Shown piece after piece: positions 10,801-21,827 of a DNA stretch of 64,000 bases. Made by a program: the position numbers and the translations under genes. Each line of letters begins with the position of its first letter. Position 1 is the first letter of the stretch. The stretch lies in the NCBI RefSeq assembly GCF_026210795.1, contig NC_089435.1, positions 434,001-498,000 of the forward strand. The letters are read 5' to 3'. The stretch comes from Rhizophagus irregularis. Lineage: Eukaryota > Glomeromycota > Glomeromycetes > Glomerales > Glomeraceae. The notes beneath the pieces were generated by a model. That model saw only the letters and a list, made by a program, of their open reading frames with translations. It was not told the origin of the DNA and did no database searches.

Positions 10801-13441
10801 GTATTAGGATTTTGAGATATTCCATATATTTCAACTTTATCATAATATGCTATAATCTATTAAACATGAATGTCATTATTTTATAATGTACTTGAAATCA
10901 AATTCATAGAAAATTTACATACCTCACTTAAAAATTCATTGGTAATATTTTGTGAATTAATTAAATATTGTAAAATAACTGCTTTATTTGCTGAATGTCT
11001 TATATATTGTTTTTCATTCCAATATAATAAACCATCCTTCCACCTTGCTAAATATGTTGTATTGCTTAATTCTTTAATATTATTGAACTGATAGTATGGT
11101 ATCCATTCAAATATTGTATCATTATAATAATTTATTCCTAATTACATTTCTTGAATTAATTTATCAATATGTTCATTTTCACTGGTCCAGTTTGTGAAAT
11201 ATTCCTTTAACTGACTTATTTCACATGTTTTACACCATTTATATTCCATATTTGTAAAGTACTTTTCACATTTTACACAACAACTCTCCAAATATTGATA
11301 TATATTAAATATCATAATATAATCTCTTGTGTTAGGATTTTGAGATATACCATATATTTTAACTTTATTGTAATATTCTGTAATCTATTAAAAATGAATG
11401 TCAATACATTACTTAAAATTAATACATAGAAAATTTACATACCTCACTTAGAAATTCATTAGTAATATTTTGTGAATCGATCGAATACTTTAAAATAACT
11501 GTCACATTTGCTGAACTTCTTATATATCCTCTTTCATTCCAATATAATAAACCATCCTTCCATCTTGCTAAATATGTTGTATTGCCTAATTCTTTAATAT
11601 CATTAAATTGATAATATGGTATCCATTCAAATATTATATCTTTATAATCACTTATTTCTAATTGCATTTTTTGAATTAAATTATCAACAAGTTCATTTTC
11701 ACTAGTCCAGCTCGTGAAATTTTCTTTTAACCGACTTATTTCACATATTTTACACCATTTATATTCCACATTTGTAAAGTACTTTTCACATTTTATACAG
11801 CAATTCTCCAAATATTGTTCTTTATTAAATACCAAAATGTAATCCGTCGTATTAGGATTTTTAGATATACCATATATTTTAACTTTATCATAATATTCTA
11901 TAATCTATTAAAATGAGTGTCAATATATTATAATGTACTGGAAAGAAATTAAATTCATAAAAATTTACATACCTCATTTAGGGATTCATTAGTAATATTT
12001 TGTGAATTAACTAAATATTTCAACATAACTGCAATGTTTGCTTTATTTCTTGTATATTTATTTTTATAATAACTATATGATAATGGACCATCCTTCCATT
12101 TTGCTAAATATGCTGTATTGCTTAATTCTTTAATATTATTAAACTGATAGCATGGTATCCATTCAAATATTATATCTTTATAATAATTAATTCCTAATTG
12201 CATTTTTTGAATTAGACTATCAATATGCTCATTTTCACTAGTCCAGTTTGTGAAATTTTCTTTTAGTTGACTTATTTCACATATTTTACACCATTTATAC
12301 CTCACATTTGTAAAATACTTTTCACATTTTATACAGCAATTCTCCAAATATTGATCTTTATTAAATACTATAACGTAATCCATTGTATTAGAATTTTGAG
12401 ATATACCATATATTTTGACTTTATCATAATATGCTATAAACTATTGAAAATAAGCGTCAATATATTATAATTTACTTGAAATTAAATTCATAGAAATTTT
12501 ACATACCTCATTTAGAAATTCATTAGTAATATTTTGTGAATCAACTAAATATTTTAATACAACTGCAATATTTGTTAAACTTCTTGTATATACATTCTTA
12601 TAATAACTATATGATAATGGACCATCCTTCCATTTTGCTGAATATGTTATACTGCTTAACTCTTCAATATTATTAAACTTATGATATGGTATCCATTCAA
12701 ATATTACATCTTTATAATTATTAATTTCTAATTGCATTGTTTGAACTAGATTATCAATTTGTTCATTTTCACTAGTCCAGCTTGTGAAATTTTCTTTTAA
12801 CCAACTTATCTGGCACTGCTCACACCATTTACACCAAACATTATGTGCATTTGTATGATACTTTTCACATTTTACACAGAAATTCTTCAAATATTGATCT
12901 TCATCAAATATTATAATATAATTCCTTGTGTTAGGATCTTGAGATATGCCATATATTTTAATTTTATCATAATATGTTATAATCTACGAAATAAGTGTCA
13001 ATATATTATAGTGTATTCGAGATTAAATTCATAAAATTTACATACCTCATTTAAAAATTCATTGGTAATATTTTGTGAATTAACTGAATATTTTAGTATA
13101 ACTTCAATTTTTGCTTTATTTCTTGTATATTCATTTTTATGATAGCTATATGATAATGGACCATCATTCCATTTTGCTGAATGTGTTGTATTGCTTAATT
13201 CTTTAATATTATTAAACTGATGATATGGTATCCATTCAAATATTACATCTTTATAATCATTAATTCCTAATTGCATTGTTTGAATTAATTTATCAATTTG
13301 TTCGTTTTCACTTGTCCAGTTCGCAAAATTTTCTTTTAACCAACTTATTACACATAGCTTACACCATTTATACCGTTCGTTTGTGTATATTTTAGAACAT
13401 TTTACACATGCTTTTCTTAACAAATCTTCCATCCTTGACAC
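7804..13441 (-). CDS. Modular protein kinase with nine tandem zinc-ribbon/N-lobe exons and one C-lobe
   Basis: Ten exons read through GT-AG phase-0 introns of 58-69 bases: 13046-13441, 12507-12983, 11973-12440, 11443-11904, 10923-11384, 10347-10856, 9814-10281, 9275-9748, 8740-9210 and 7804-8670. Every exon length is a multiple of three (about 1,684 residues in all). Exons 2-9 each begin with IYGISQN...DYI, then CxxCEKY...KWCKxC, NFTxWTSEN...IDxLIQ, FEWIPY, a kinase N-lobe with VILK/ALK lysine, and NITNEFLNE. Only exon 9 keeps an intact glycine loop (GKGGFAKV). Exon 10 carries the C-lobe: HRDFHTGN catalytic loop, SDMG in place of DFG, and APE. Exon 9 plus exon 10 therefore form one plausible complete kinase. 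Exon 5 has an in-frame TAA at 11142-11144. It may be skipped without changing frame; otherwise the gene is broken. The start at 13441 is the only Met placed before the first module. Confidence 0.8.
8740..13441 (-). repeat. Tandem array of about 0.53-kb exon-intron units within the kinase gene
   Basis: Successive splice acceptors lie 543, 536, 520, 528, 575, 533, 538 and 540 bases apart. Each unit holds one exon and one intron, with nearly the same donor (GAG or AAG, then GTATG/GTACG) and acceptor (mostly ATAG/ATT). Introns are similar as well as exons, so whole genomic units were duplicated rather than retrocopied. The 575-base unit is longer because of a 48-base internal duplication (10440-10535) that repeats a LLYWN-containing segment. 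Confidence 0.9.
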
Positions 13442-13957
13442 ATATATGGATTATATAAATTCTATGAAGGTTTTCAAAAAAAAAAAAAATAATGCTTTTA
13501 TTCGTAACCTATCACAACATATACGAAGCTTTGTATTACTTTTGTGTTACGTTTATTTTACATATGTACTAACATAATAAATGATCGACGTTCAAAATAA
13601 TGACGTAAAAAAAAAATATAATAAAAAAAACTTGGTCATATTTAGATTACTTTGTATGAATTAATCTGAATTGTGTAATCTCCATCAAATCTATTAGAAT
13701 TATGTCATTTTATAGTTAAAACTAAACGCCAATCATTTTCGTAGACTACCATGAAAATGACGTTAGTGATCAGGTGTAAATATCCTTGATAAGACGGAAC
13801 GATTTTTAAAAAATATTATAATTTAGATTTAAAAAGATAAAAATAACTTAATTTTTGATATTATTTATTAATTATTTTTATCTTAAAAAATTTTTATCAC
13901 GAATAAAATTATGGGAAATCAGAGAGCTGATCTGCATGGCAAACAATCACATGTATA
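13442..13957. other. Upstream region of the modular kinase gene
   Basis: About 500 bases with no supported gene. It presumably contains the promoter of the minus-strand kinase gene. A TTATATAA lies at 13451-13458, but it is only about 10 bases from the ATG, too close to be called a TATA box with confidence. Confidence 0.35.
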
Positions 13958-14660
13958 CTTAGGGTTGGATCGGTCCTAGCAAAGACCGGTCCTGCATCAG
14001 TCTTGGGACCAGTCTTCACGGTCTTCGGTCTGAAATCTGAGGACCGGTCCAGACCGAAGACCGATCCCATATTATTAATATCCAATAAAAATGAGCCAAT
14101 TTTTGTGCTCATCTACTTCTAGGGCACAGTTTTTGCCAAAACCAATTGTCAGTTCAGTTTTTAACGTTTTCGCAATGTTTTTTATTAAAAAAAACGTGCA
14201 AAACTTTTTTTTCGTGAAATTATTAATAAAAAACGTTTTTGCAACGTTTCCTATTAATAAAATAATTAAAAAAACGTATGAAAACGTTTTTTTTTATTAA
14301 ATTGCTTAATAAAAAACGTTGCAAAACGTAAATTACTTAATAAAAATGTTTTCGCAACGTTGTTTGTTAAAATAATTAAAAACGTTTGCGAAAAACGTTT
14401 TTTTTTATGAACTTATTAATAAAAAACATTTTCGCAACATTTTCTATTAAAATAATTAAAAAACGTTGCGAAATGTTTTTTATTTGTTAAATTACATATT
14501 AAAAAACGTTTCACAACGTTCTTTAATGTTTTAGCATAGTTTAGAGGTCTAAAAATCATTTCTTTAAATTTAATCAGTCCGGTCCCGGTCCGGTCCGGTC
14601 CAGGTTGAAAGACCGGTCTTTTTGGGACTGGACCGGACTGGACCAGACCGATCCAACCCT
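13958..14660. mobile_element. GGTC-rich terminal-inverted-repeat element (hAT-like MITE)
   Basis: The ends carry a perfect 15-base inverted repeat AGGGTTGGATCGGTC (13961-13975 and 14646-14660). It extends inwards as imperfect GGTC/GACC-rich sequence. ATGTATA occurs at 13951-13957 and 14661-14667, consistent with a 7-8-base target duplication. The interior is a run of AACGTTTT / TTTTCGCAACGTT palindromic units. The element at 56914-57290 has the same architecture and the same interior motif. No transposase is present. Confidence 0.65.
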
Positions 14661-14708
14661 ATGTATAATCCTCACGTGATTCTAGCTGACCAATCAGGAA
14701 TGGTCAAG

Positions 14709-17475
14709 CCCTATAAGAAATATGTATACGGAAAGGATACGTTTTGTATACATTTTATGTACGTTTCTATAGATTCCGTATACAAATTCCGTATATTTAA
14801 TAAGCAATTCATTTTTGAACATTTTTTAAAAAAACTAATGTATAAGAAATGTATACGGAAAAAATTAATCATGCGGAATGTATATGGAATTTTTAAACTT
14901 TTATTTTTATTTTATTTTTATTTTTAAAATACGGACACGACTGGGGTCGAACGCTAAATAGGAATAAACATGATCTAAAAGAACAATAAATTCTAAGCTA
15001 ATGTTAAACCCAACCTCTCAGGAGGAGCCCGAAGGGGTCGTCTTACCCACAGAGATTTAGGGACCCACGCATAGCGTGGACCCCCTAAATCTGCTCTCAT
15101 ACCAGTACCCACCTTATGCAATGGTAGTTCGTTTCTATACAAAGTCCCTAAGGACCCGCCGCCCATGTACACTACACTAGGTATGAGCCGACTGCAATGT
15201 ATCCAAGGCTCACGCAAATTGGTGGACCACCATAGGTGGTTAGTACTCCTGCCCGCACTATTATATCCCCATAGGGGCCTATATCGGGTACCAAGATGCT
15301 TTAACAGAGTCATAGGACCATCTGGCATATCGGATATGCTGGAACCGCAGTACGGGGCCACTATCCCTTGGTTATATCTGAAGTCAAATGACCATTTCTA
15401 GGACTCGCCATACCAGTCTACCAATGATCACATCTACCACCTTACCATTCGGTAGGCATCATTTCAGCTCCCCCTATAAACCCTTACTTTGATGAGTTTG
15501 ATCTTCCGATCTTCCTTTCTGTCTTGTTTTCTCTTGTCTTATTTTTGTTATTTTTTCTAAATTTTTCTTCTTTTTCGTCACCCCCCTTTTAAAAAAAAAT
15601 TTTTTTTTTCGTACCTCACTTTAAAAATTTTTCTTTTTCATCACTCTCCTTTAAAAAAAAATTTTTTTTCATCACTCCCTTAAAAAAAAAAATTTTTTTG
15701 ATTTTATTCTTTTATTCCCACTCTTCTAAAAATTTTCTTCTTTCTATTTCTATTTCCTCTTATAAAAAATTTTTTATTTTTCTAACTTTGACGTCCTCCC
15801 TTTAAAAAAAAAATTTTTTTTAACTCTCCTAACTTCGTTACCCTCTTTTTAAAAAAATATTTTTTTTTGATTTATTCTTTATTCCCTTTCTTTTTTATTT
15901 ATATTTATCCCTTTTTTTATTTCATAGGCCAGCAGATTTTTTTTTGTGAGAAGATTCAATTTTTTTGTATATCAGTTTGGGAGTCCTTTCCTTTTCCCTA
16001 TAAGAAATATGTATACGGAAAGGATACGTTTTGTATACATTTTATGCACGTTTCTATAGATTCCATATACAAATTCCGTATAATTAATAAGCAATTCATT
16101 TTTGAACATTTTTTTAAAAAACTAATGTATACGGAAAAAATTAATCATACGGAATGTATACGGAATTTTTAAACTTAATATTTTTAGAAAATAATTTTAC
16201 AAAAATCTCGTATCATAACACGAGATCACGTGATTGTTTATTGTTTTGTTATGATACGTTTTTTGTTTTTATATAAACCCTTACTTTGATGAGTTTGATC
16301 TTCCGATCTTCCTTTCTGCCTTTCCCTTCCTTCTCTTTTCTCTTGTCTTATTTTTGTTATTTTTTTTAAATTTTTCTTCTTTTTTCGTCATCCCCCTTTT
16401 AAAAAAAAATTTTTTTTTGATTTTATTCTTTTATTCCCACTCTTCTTTTTTTTAAAAAAAATTTCTTCTTTCTATTTCTATTTCCTCTTTATAAAAAATT
16501 TTTATTTTTCTAACTTTGACGTCCTCCCTTTAAAAAAAAAATTTTTTTTAACTTTCCTAATTTCGTTACTCTCTTTTTAAAAAAATTTTTTTTTTGATTT
16601 ATTCTTTATTCCCCTTTCTTTTTTATTTATATTTATCCTTTTTTTTATTTTATAGGCCAGCAGATTTTTTTTTGTGAGAAGATTCAGTTTCTTTTTTTCT
16701 TTTTTGTAGATCAGTTTGGGAGTCCTTTCCTTTTTGTAGGATTGTTCAGGATTTTTTTCTTTTTTTAGGTCAGTTCAAATTTTCTTTTTTTTTTTTTGTA
16801 AGTTGGGTTCAGATTCTTTTATTTTTGTAGGTTGTTTCAGTTTTGTTGCTTTAGAGTCTTCTTTTTTTGTAGGTCAGTTTTGGATTTATTTTGTTGTTTT
16901 GGTTTCTTTTTCATCAGATGCTTTCATTTATGTAGGTCAGACATTCTGGAGTTCTCTTTCTTTTTTTGTAGGAATGCTGACCTTTGGTGACTTGGACGAT
17001 TGCAGATACTATATGAAGGGGGGTTTTTTTTTTCCAATTAAGTTAGACATTCTTATGTTTCTTTTTTTTGTTTTTTTTAGGTTGTTTGACTCTAAATGAA
17101 CCTGAACTTATAGATAATTTTGGTTGCAATAGGTGGCCTTAATAAGGAGGGAATTTTCATAATGTATTTGTATTTTGTTTATTTTTTATTTTTTATTTAA
17201 TTTAATAAAGTAAAATTAGATTTATGTAAATATAATTATAGTAAACTGTAATACAAATAGTAAATTCAGTGACCAAATCGTATAAATTTCGTGGTAAAAT
17301 CAGTGATCAAATCATGTAAATTCCATATGAATTCCATGCAAATTCCGTATCCAAACCATATTTTTAGTGATACGGAATTGTGCATTTTTCCGTATCCTAT
17401 TATGATACGTTATTTCTAAGGAAAAAAAATCGTATAAAAACTTTATAAAAAACGTATCCCAATTTTTTTATAGGG
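14709..17475. mobile_element. Composite repeat: two tandem copies of a CCCTATAA-ended, pyrimidine-rich element
   Basis: A segment beginning CCCTATAAGAAATATGTATA occurs at 14709 and again at 15996. Both continue through a GTATACGG-rich stretch and then through a pyrimidine-rich region (15477-15990 and 16275-16735), which match each other closely. The right end at about 17475 reads TTTTTTTATAGGG, inverted relative to the start, so the full second copy (15996-17475) may be a terminal-inverted-repeat element. In the first copy the stretch corresponding to 16175-16270 is replaced by the SINE-like insertion at 14926-15475. Plus-strand frames in this region are low-complexity F/S/Y runs and are not genes. 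Confidence 0.5.
14926..15475 (-). mobile_element. SINE-like GC-richer retroelement, 5'-truncated copy
   Basis: This is a minus-oriented copy of the element seen in full at 33470-34194. The shared sequence runs from the CGAACGCTAAATA-containing tail at about 14950 to AGCTCCCCCTA at 15475. It lacks the upstream 130-odd bases of the other copy, including its tRNA-like boxes, as expected for 5' truncation during LINE-type retrotransposition. Open frames inside it (14993-15361 minus, 15165-15401 plus) follow from its higher GC content. Confidence 0.55.
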
Positions 17476-17904
17476 AAGCCAAATGATAAATTATTTAAAA
17501 AGATTTTACAAAAAAAAATATGTAAGATAATGGTAATGTTAAATAAGGTGTTAAAAATTTTTTTTCATTTCCTAGCCTTATAATAATATATTTGTATGAA
17601 TCAGAACCCAAATAAATTTTTTTTTCCATAATAGCAATTTCATAGATAACACGAGACCGACAGTATCAATTTTTAATTGATGGAAAAACAAATGATGTAT
17701 ATTCAAAAAAGTCCAGAATTATTAAACCAAAGCAGTTAAAAAATTGATAAAAAACTATAAATAATATTTATTACCAAAAAAAAGGATGATCCGAAAAAAT
17801 CGTCTACATTTACGCAGCGTAAAGGGAAAATCTATTTATATCAGCCTTTTTTATTATCAAATGTAACTTATTTAAAATTTTTAATTTGCCAGCCAACTCA
17901 TATA

Positions 17905-18379
17905 CACAGCCAAATTCGATAAACCAGATCTTTGATAAACCGGATTTGGGCCTAACCCAGACTTTTTTGCTGGAACCAAATCACGTATATTAAAATAGTT
18001 TCAATATACCGGAGTTTAGTAAAAGCTCGATATTTGCTATTACGGATCAATTTTCTAACCATAGTAAAAATGATAAACCGGATCCCGTGATCATGAACCA
18101 ATAAAATTTAAGTAACGTGATGCGGTAAATCAGAAATTTTGGCCAGAATTATAAAAATCTTATTCTGGCTGAAGTTATATATATTCTTATGTTCATTTTC
18201 ATGACCTCTATGGCTTAAAACTAAGATGAAAAAATCAAAATATAGTGTATTGATATTAGTTTTATTAGCATGAAAAATTCAGTATAATAGATTTCAATAC
18301 ATCGAAATTTTTTCGCTATACCAGATATCCGGATATTTTTAATGGAACCGATAGATCCGGTTTATCGAATTTCACTGTG
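17905..18379. mobile_element. Tc1/mariner-like MITE with TA target sites
   Basis: The ends are inverted: CACAGCCAAATTCGATAAAC on the left, and its near-complement ending CACTGTG on the right. Each end abuts a TA dinucleotide (17903-17904 and 18380-18381). More AAACCGGATC motifs occur internally. The GGCCAGAATTATA...TTCTGGC palindrome sits inside at 18137-18175. TA duplications and CACAG/CACTG ends are known for Tc1/mariner and pogo relatives. No transposase frame is present. Confidence 0.65.
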
Positions 18380-18395
18380 TAATAAGAATATTATT

Positions 18396-18418
18396 TATAT
18401 ATATATATATATATATAA
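18396..18418. repeat. (AT)n microsatellite
   Basis: A run of about eleven AT dinucleotides lies just outside the right end of the Tc1/mariner-like MITE. Confidence 0.85.
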
Positions 18419-19662
18419 TTATAATTATTAATAGGTAATTATTTTTAGAAGGCCTTACATGCAAATCGTTCTTAAAAAAGATCAATAAAAATGGTAAATA
18501 ATTTATATTTAAATCCATTCCAGGCCTAAAAAAACGAATGTATTGTTAACAAAAATAAAGCAATTACTAACAGAATACTGTACATAAATGATCATTCGAT
18601 TTTTTTAAGTAAAAAAAATAAAATGAAATGAAACATTATTAGTAATATTAATTCCTATTGGTCACCGCAGTATTCCTAATGATTGAACTATAACTCAGTT
18701 ATTGCATTATTAGATGGGGATATCGGTCTTCGACCGGTATCTCTATCCTCTCATCCAATAACTATTTAATAATTAAGCAACTTTAAAAAATATTTAAGCT
18801 AATATTTTTTTTCCCGACATAGTAGGCCACTCATGTACTCTGGAAGTTTATCAAATTTTATATTGCGCACATTTATGAATAATGCGTTTTCTAAATAAAG
18901 AGATTTTTCTTAGTAAGATCGAAAAAGGGATTAAATTTTTTTTATATTAAAAGTAAAATAAATTTCATCTTAATACCTTTTTTGCTTTCTATGATAACAA
19001 ATATAAGTATTAGTGCTCTTTACTCATATTAAAATTTACCATTTATAATACATTATTTAAATTTACCACTTTTAAACTTACAAAGTCTGTCAGTGGCACG
19101 CGTAAGTATGATAATATACATATATATAATAAAACGCCACGTTTAAAGCGATTCCTATCAAAAATCTATATTACGCACTATTCTAAATTAATGTTTTGAA
19201 ATTTTTTCACGCTCTTGCCTGTCTCCCTCTTCGTTAACGCGTTTATTTTTGTCTTTCACAATTTCTTCAGGCGCTGCATTTTTTTGGAAGACGGGAGTTA
19301 AAGTCACTATCAAGCTTATTAAATTGTTAAAAACTTCCTCTTTTGTTTGTGTAAGAAAGGAATAATTAAACGTTGATCGGTTACAAGATTTATTACATAC
19401 AGTACATTTAAATGTAATTTTTTCTTTGCAAAATAAATATTTTATTTAATCCATTAAAGAAGTAACGTTAAATAAATAAATAAAATATCAAATAGTTGAT
19501 TTTCAAATTTATTTATAGGGCTTTATATACTAAGATATAAAATAGTGTTAAGAGGATAAATATAAACACAAAAAAAAAATTTGAAACAGTATATTTTACG
19601 ACAAATTCGAGAAAAAATAGAGATAATTGCATATATTAAATTGCGAAACTTAAGTAATGATA
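18419..19662. other. Intergenic DNA before the aldo/keto reductase array
   Basis: No gene is supported. A small imperfect hairpin lies at about 18708-18770 (core GATATCGGTC / GACCGGTATC around 18720-18742). The rest is AT-rich, with short runs of A and T. The 3' end of the first reductase gene lies at 19663. Confidence 0.4.
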
Positions 19663-21774
19663 TCAATCTAATCTTCCAAAGTTATACTTAGTCGCAATAG
19701 ATGCAAATTTATTTGGAACTTGAGTATTTTTTCCGAGAAATGAATCAAAAGAATTAATAAACGTATAAGGAAATGGAATTTCACGTCCAGTTGGTTGAGA
19801 AACATCATCGAGTCTTTTCATTTGTTCAGGTGTCAATCTGAAAATAGTTTATAGTTAAAAAACAATTTTTTTTTTTTTAATAAAATAAAGAAAAAGGTTT
19901 GTTGGATAATAATCACTTACTTGAATTCAAGTGATTTAAGATTTTCTTCGAGTTGAGTAACTGTTTTAGCACCAATAATAGGAGAAGTAATACCAGGTTT
20001 TTGTTGAATCCAATTCGTGGCAACCTATTCATATAAAAAGAAAAAAAAATAAATTTATTAAAAATTATATATAATATTTAAAGATTGAATATAAATAATT
20101 ACCTGAACAGGAGATCTGTTAATTTCTTTTGAAATAGCAATAACTTTATCTAAAATCTCCCAATTTTTTTCATATCTTGAATGATTTTGAACTGATAGAC
20201 TGCGATATTCTTCCATCATTTTCGATTCGTCACCAAGGTTTGTACTTGATTGAGTTTTGGTTGATTCTCTCGTATATTTTCCGGTAAGAAAACTATTTAT
20301 ATAAAACCATTACCATATTATTTTTATATTTATGAAAGATAAGTAGCATCAATATATAAATGATTAATTACCCTTCTGCTAAGATAGCCCATGGAATAAT
20401 TCCAACCTAAAAAAAAATTTTTTATTAAATGTCATGTGGTTCAGGTGAATTATGAACGTGAATTAAATTTATAAAACATACTTCATGTTCAGCACAAGCT
20501 GGTTGTAAGTCAAATTCTAATGAACGATCCAACAAATTATAGCGCGATTGAAGTCCGATGAAAGGGCTAAATACGGTTATTAAATATATGTTAACCTAAA
20601 AATTCATCTTTATTATTTACAAGATATTGCAATTTCGTACCTCCATCCACGTAATTCGGCAAGAGTATTTGAACGAGAAAGTGCCCAAGCTGGAATATCG
20701 CTTACGGCAACGTACAAAGCCTATTGTTTTTTTAAAATATTTATTTATAAAAAAAACTTATTTAAATGAATGGTTTAAGACATTGTTACCTTTCCACTTC
20801 GAACGATGTCATCTAATGATCTCATATATTCTTCAATTGGAGTTCGATACTCATAAACATGAACATATAGAATATCAACGTAACTCATGTTCAATCGTTT
20901 CAAGCTACCATCTAAATTTTCTACAAGACTCTTTCGATGATTTCCTCCTATATTTTCAATAGTTGAATTTTCATTTATTATCAACTAATGTAAAAATATT
21001 TAATACTATGTATTAATTGTATTATGAATAGTTGACTAACTTACCGAGATTCGGATTGAATCTCTTATCCTTTTGCATAACAGTCATATTACCTAAGAAT
21101 TAAATCGAAATTATTATTTATTCAAAATTTGAATAATGTCACGTACTAGACGTCTCATGATTCATACACGAATATTTTGTTGCAATCACAACATCGGATC
21201 GTTTATCGGAAATATAATCTCCAAGGAAACGTTCACTCTAATTATTTATATTAATGAATATTAGTATTGAATTAATTAAAAAATATTGTTTTTTTTATAT
21301 AACTTACTTCACCATTATTATAAGTACAGGCGGTATCTAAAAGATATACTTGTTATTAGATTTTTTTAATTGATTTCGTGATAAAAAAAAATAATAAATA
21401 AAAATTACCAAAGAAATTTCCACCCTTCTCATAATAAAGGTCAAAAATTTTTTTCGATTCTTCTTTATTAGAACCTCCCTATTTTTATGGTAAATATACA
21501 AAATTATCTTTCTTTCCTTTTTTTTTATTAATTCAATTCGAATTAATATTGTAAGAAAACTTACCCATGTTTCTCCAAAAGTCTTTATGCGTTAAATAAA
21601 ACATAGTATTACAAATACTTAATTATAATTTGATCAAATTTACGAATAATTTATGAATAATCTTACCATAGTACCAAGACATAACGGAGAAACTCTCAAT
21701 CCACTACGACCTAATAGGACATAATCATCAAGAGCTTTAGTGGTTTTAACAGGAGAAGTAGAATCTTGAGCCAT
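19663..21774 (-). CDS. Aldo/keto reductase, array copy 1
   Basis: Thirteen exons fit GT-AG introns and keep one frame of 389 residues: 21667-21774, 21565-21582 (18 bases), 21409-21478, 21308-21336, 21168-21237, 21045-21092, 20790-20947, 20641-20720, 20482-20566, 20372-20406, 20103-20292, 19921-20024 and 19663-19837. The fold is the NAD(P)H-dependent (alpha/beta)8 barrel of aldo/keto reductases, which reduce aldehydes and ketones. The opening LGRSGLRVSPLCLGTM is followed by TFGETW. The catalytic tetrad is D66, Y71 (DTACTY), K96 (ATKYS) and H144 (YVHVYEY). Near the C-terminus SPIIGAKT...LEENL fits the cofactor phosphate site. It most resembles the aryl-alcohol-dehydrogenase/YajO-like branch. 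The substrate is unknown. No signal peptide, so probably cytosolic. Confidence 0.9.
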
Positions 21775-21820
21775 TTCTTTCAAAAATGAATAAAAATTTC
21801 AACTTCGTTGACCCATAGTA

Positions 21821-21827
21821 TTTATAT
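21821..21827 (-). promoter_or_regulatory. TATA-like box of reductase copy 1
   Basis: ATATAAA on the minus strand, 47 bases upstream of the ATG. All six reductase copies have an equivalent box at 47-63 bases, which supports its function. Confidence 0.5.

Noticed and set aside
8719-13441. Nine separate small kinase-related genes, one per open frame
   Set aside because: Acceptor-to-donor intervals are all multiples of three and open beyond the Met of each frame. Splice sites line up in every unit, and only the first has a Met ahead of its module. One multi-exon gene explains this better.
14993-15401. Overlapping open frames of 122 and 78 codons
   Set aside because: They lie on both strands of the GC-richer SINE-like element and recur at 33693-34007 in its other copy; frame openness follows from composition.
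16803-17099. 98-codon F/S-rich plus-strand frame
   Set aside because: Pure consequence of the T-rich repeat array.
20627-20962. Plus-strand 111-codon frame over reductase copy 1
   Set aside because: Antisense shadow crossing introns of the reductase.
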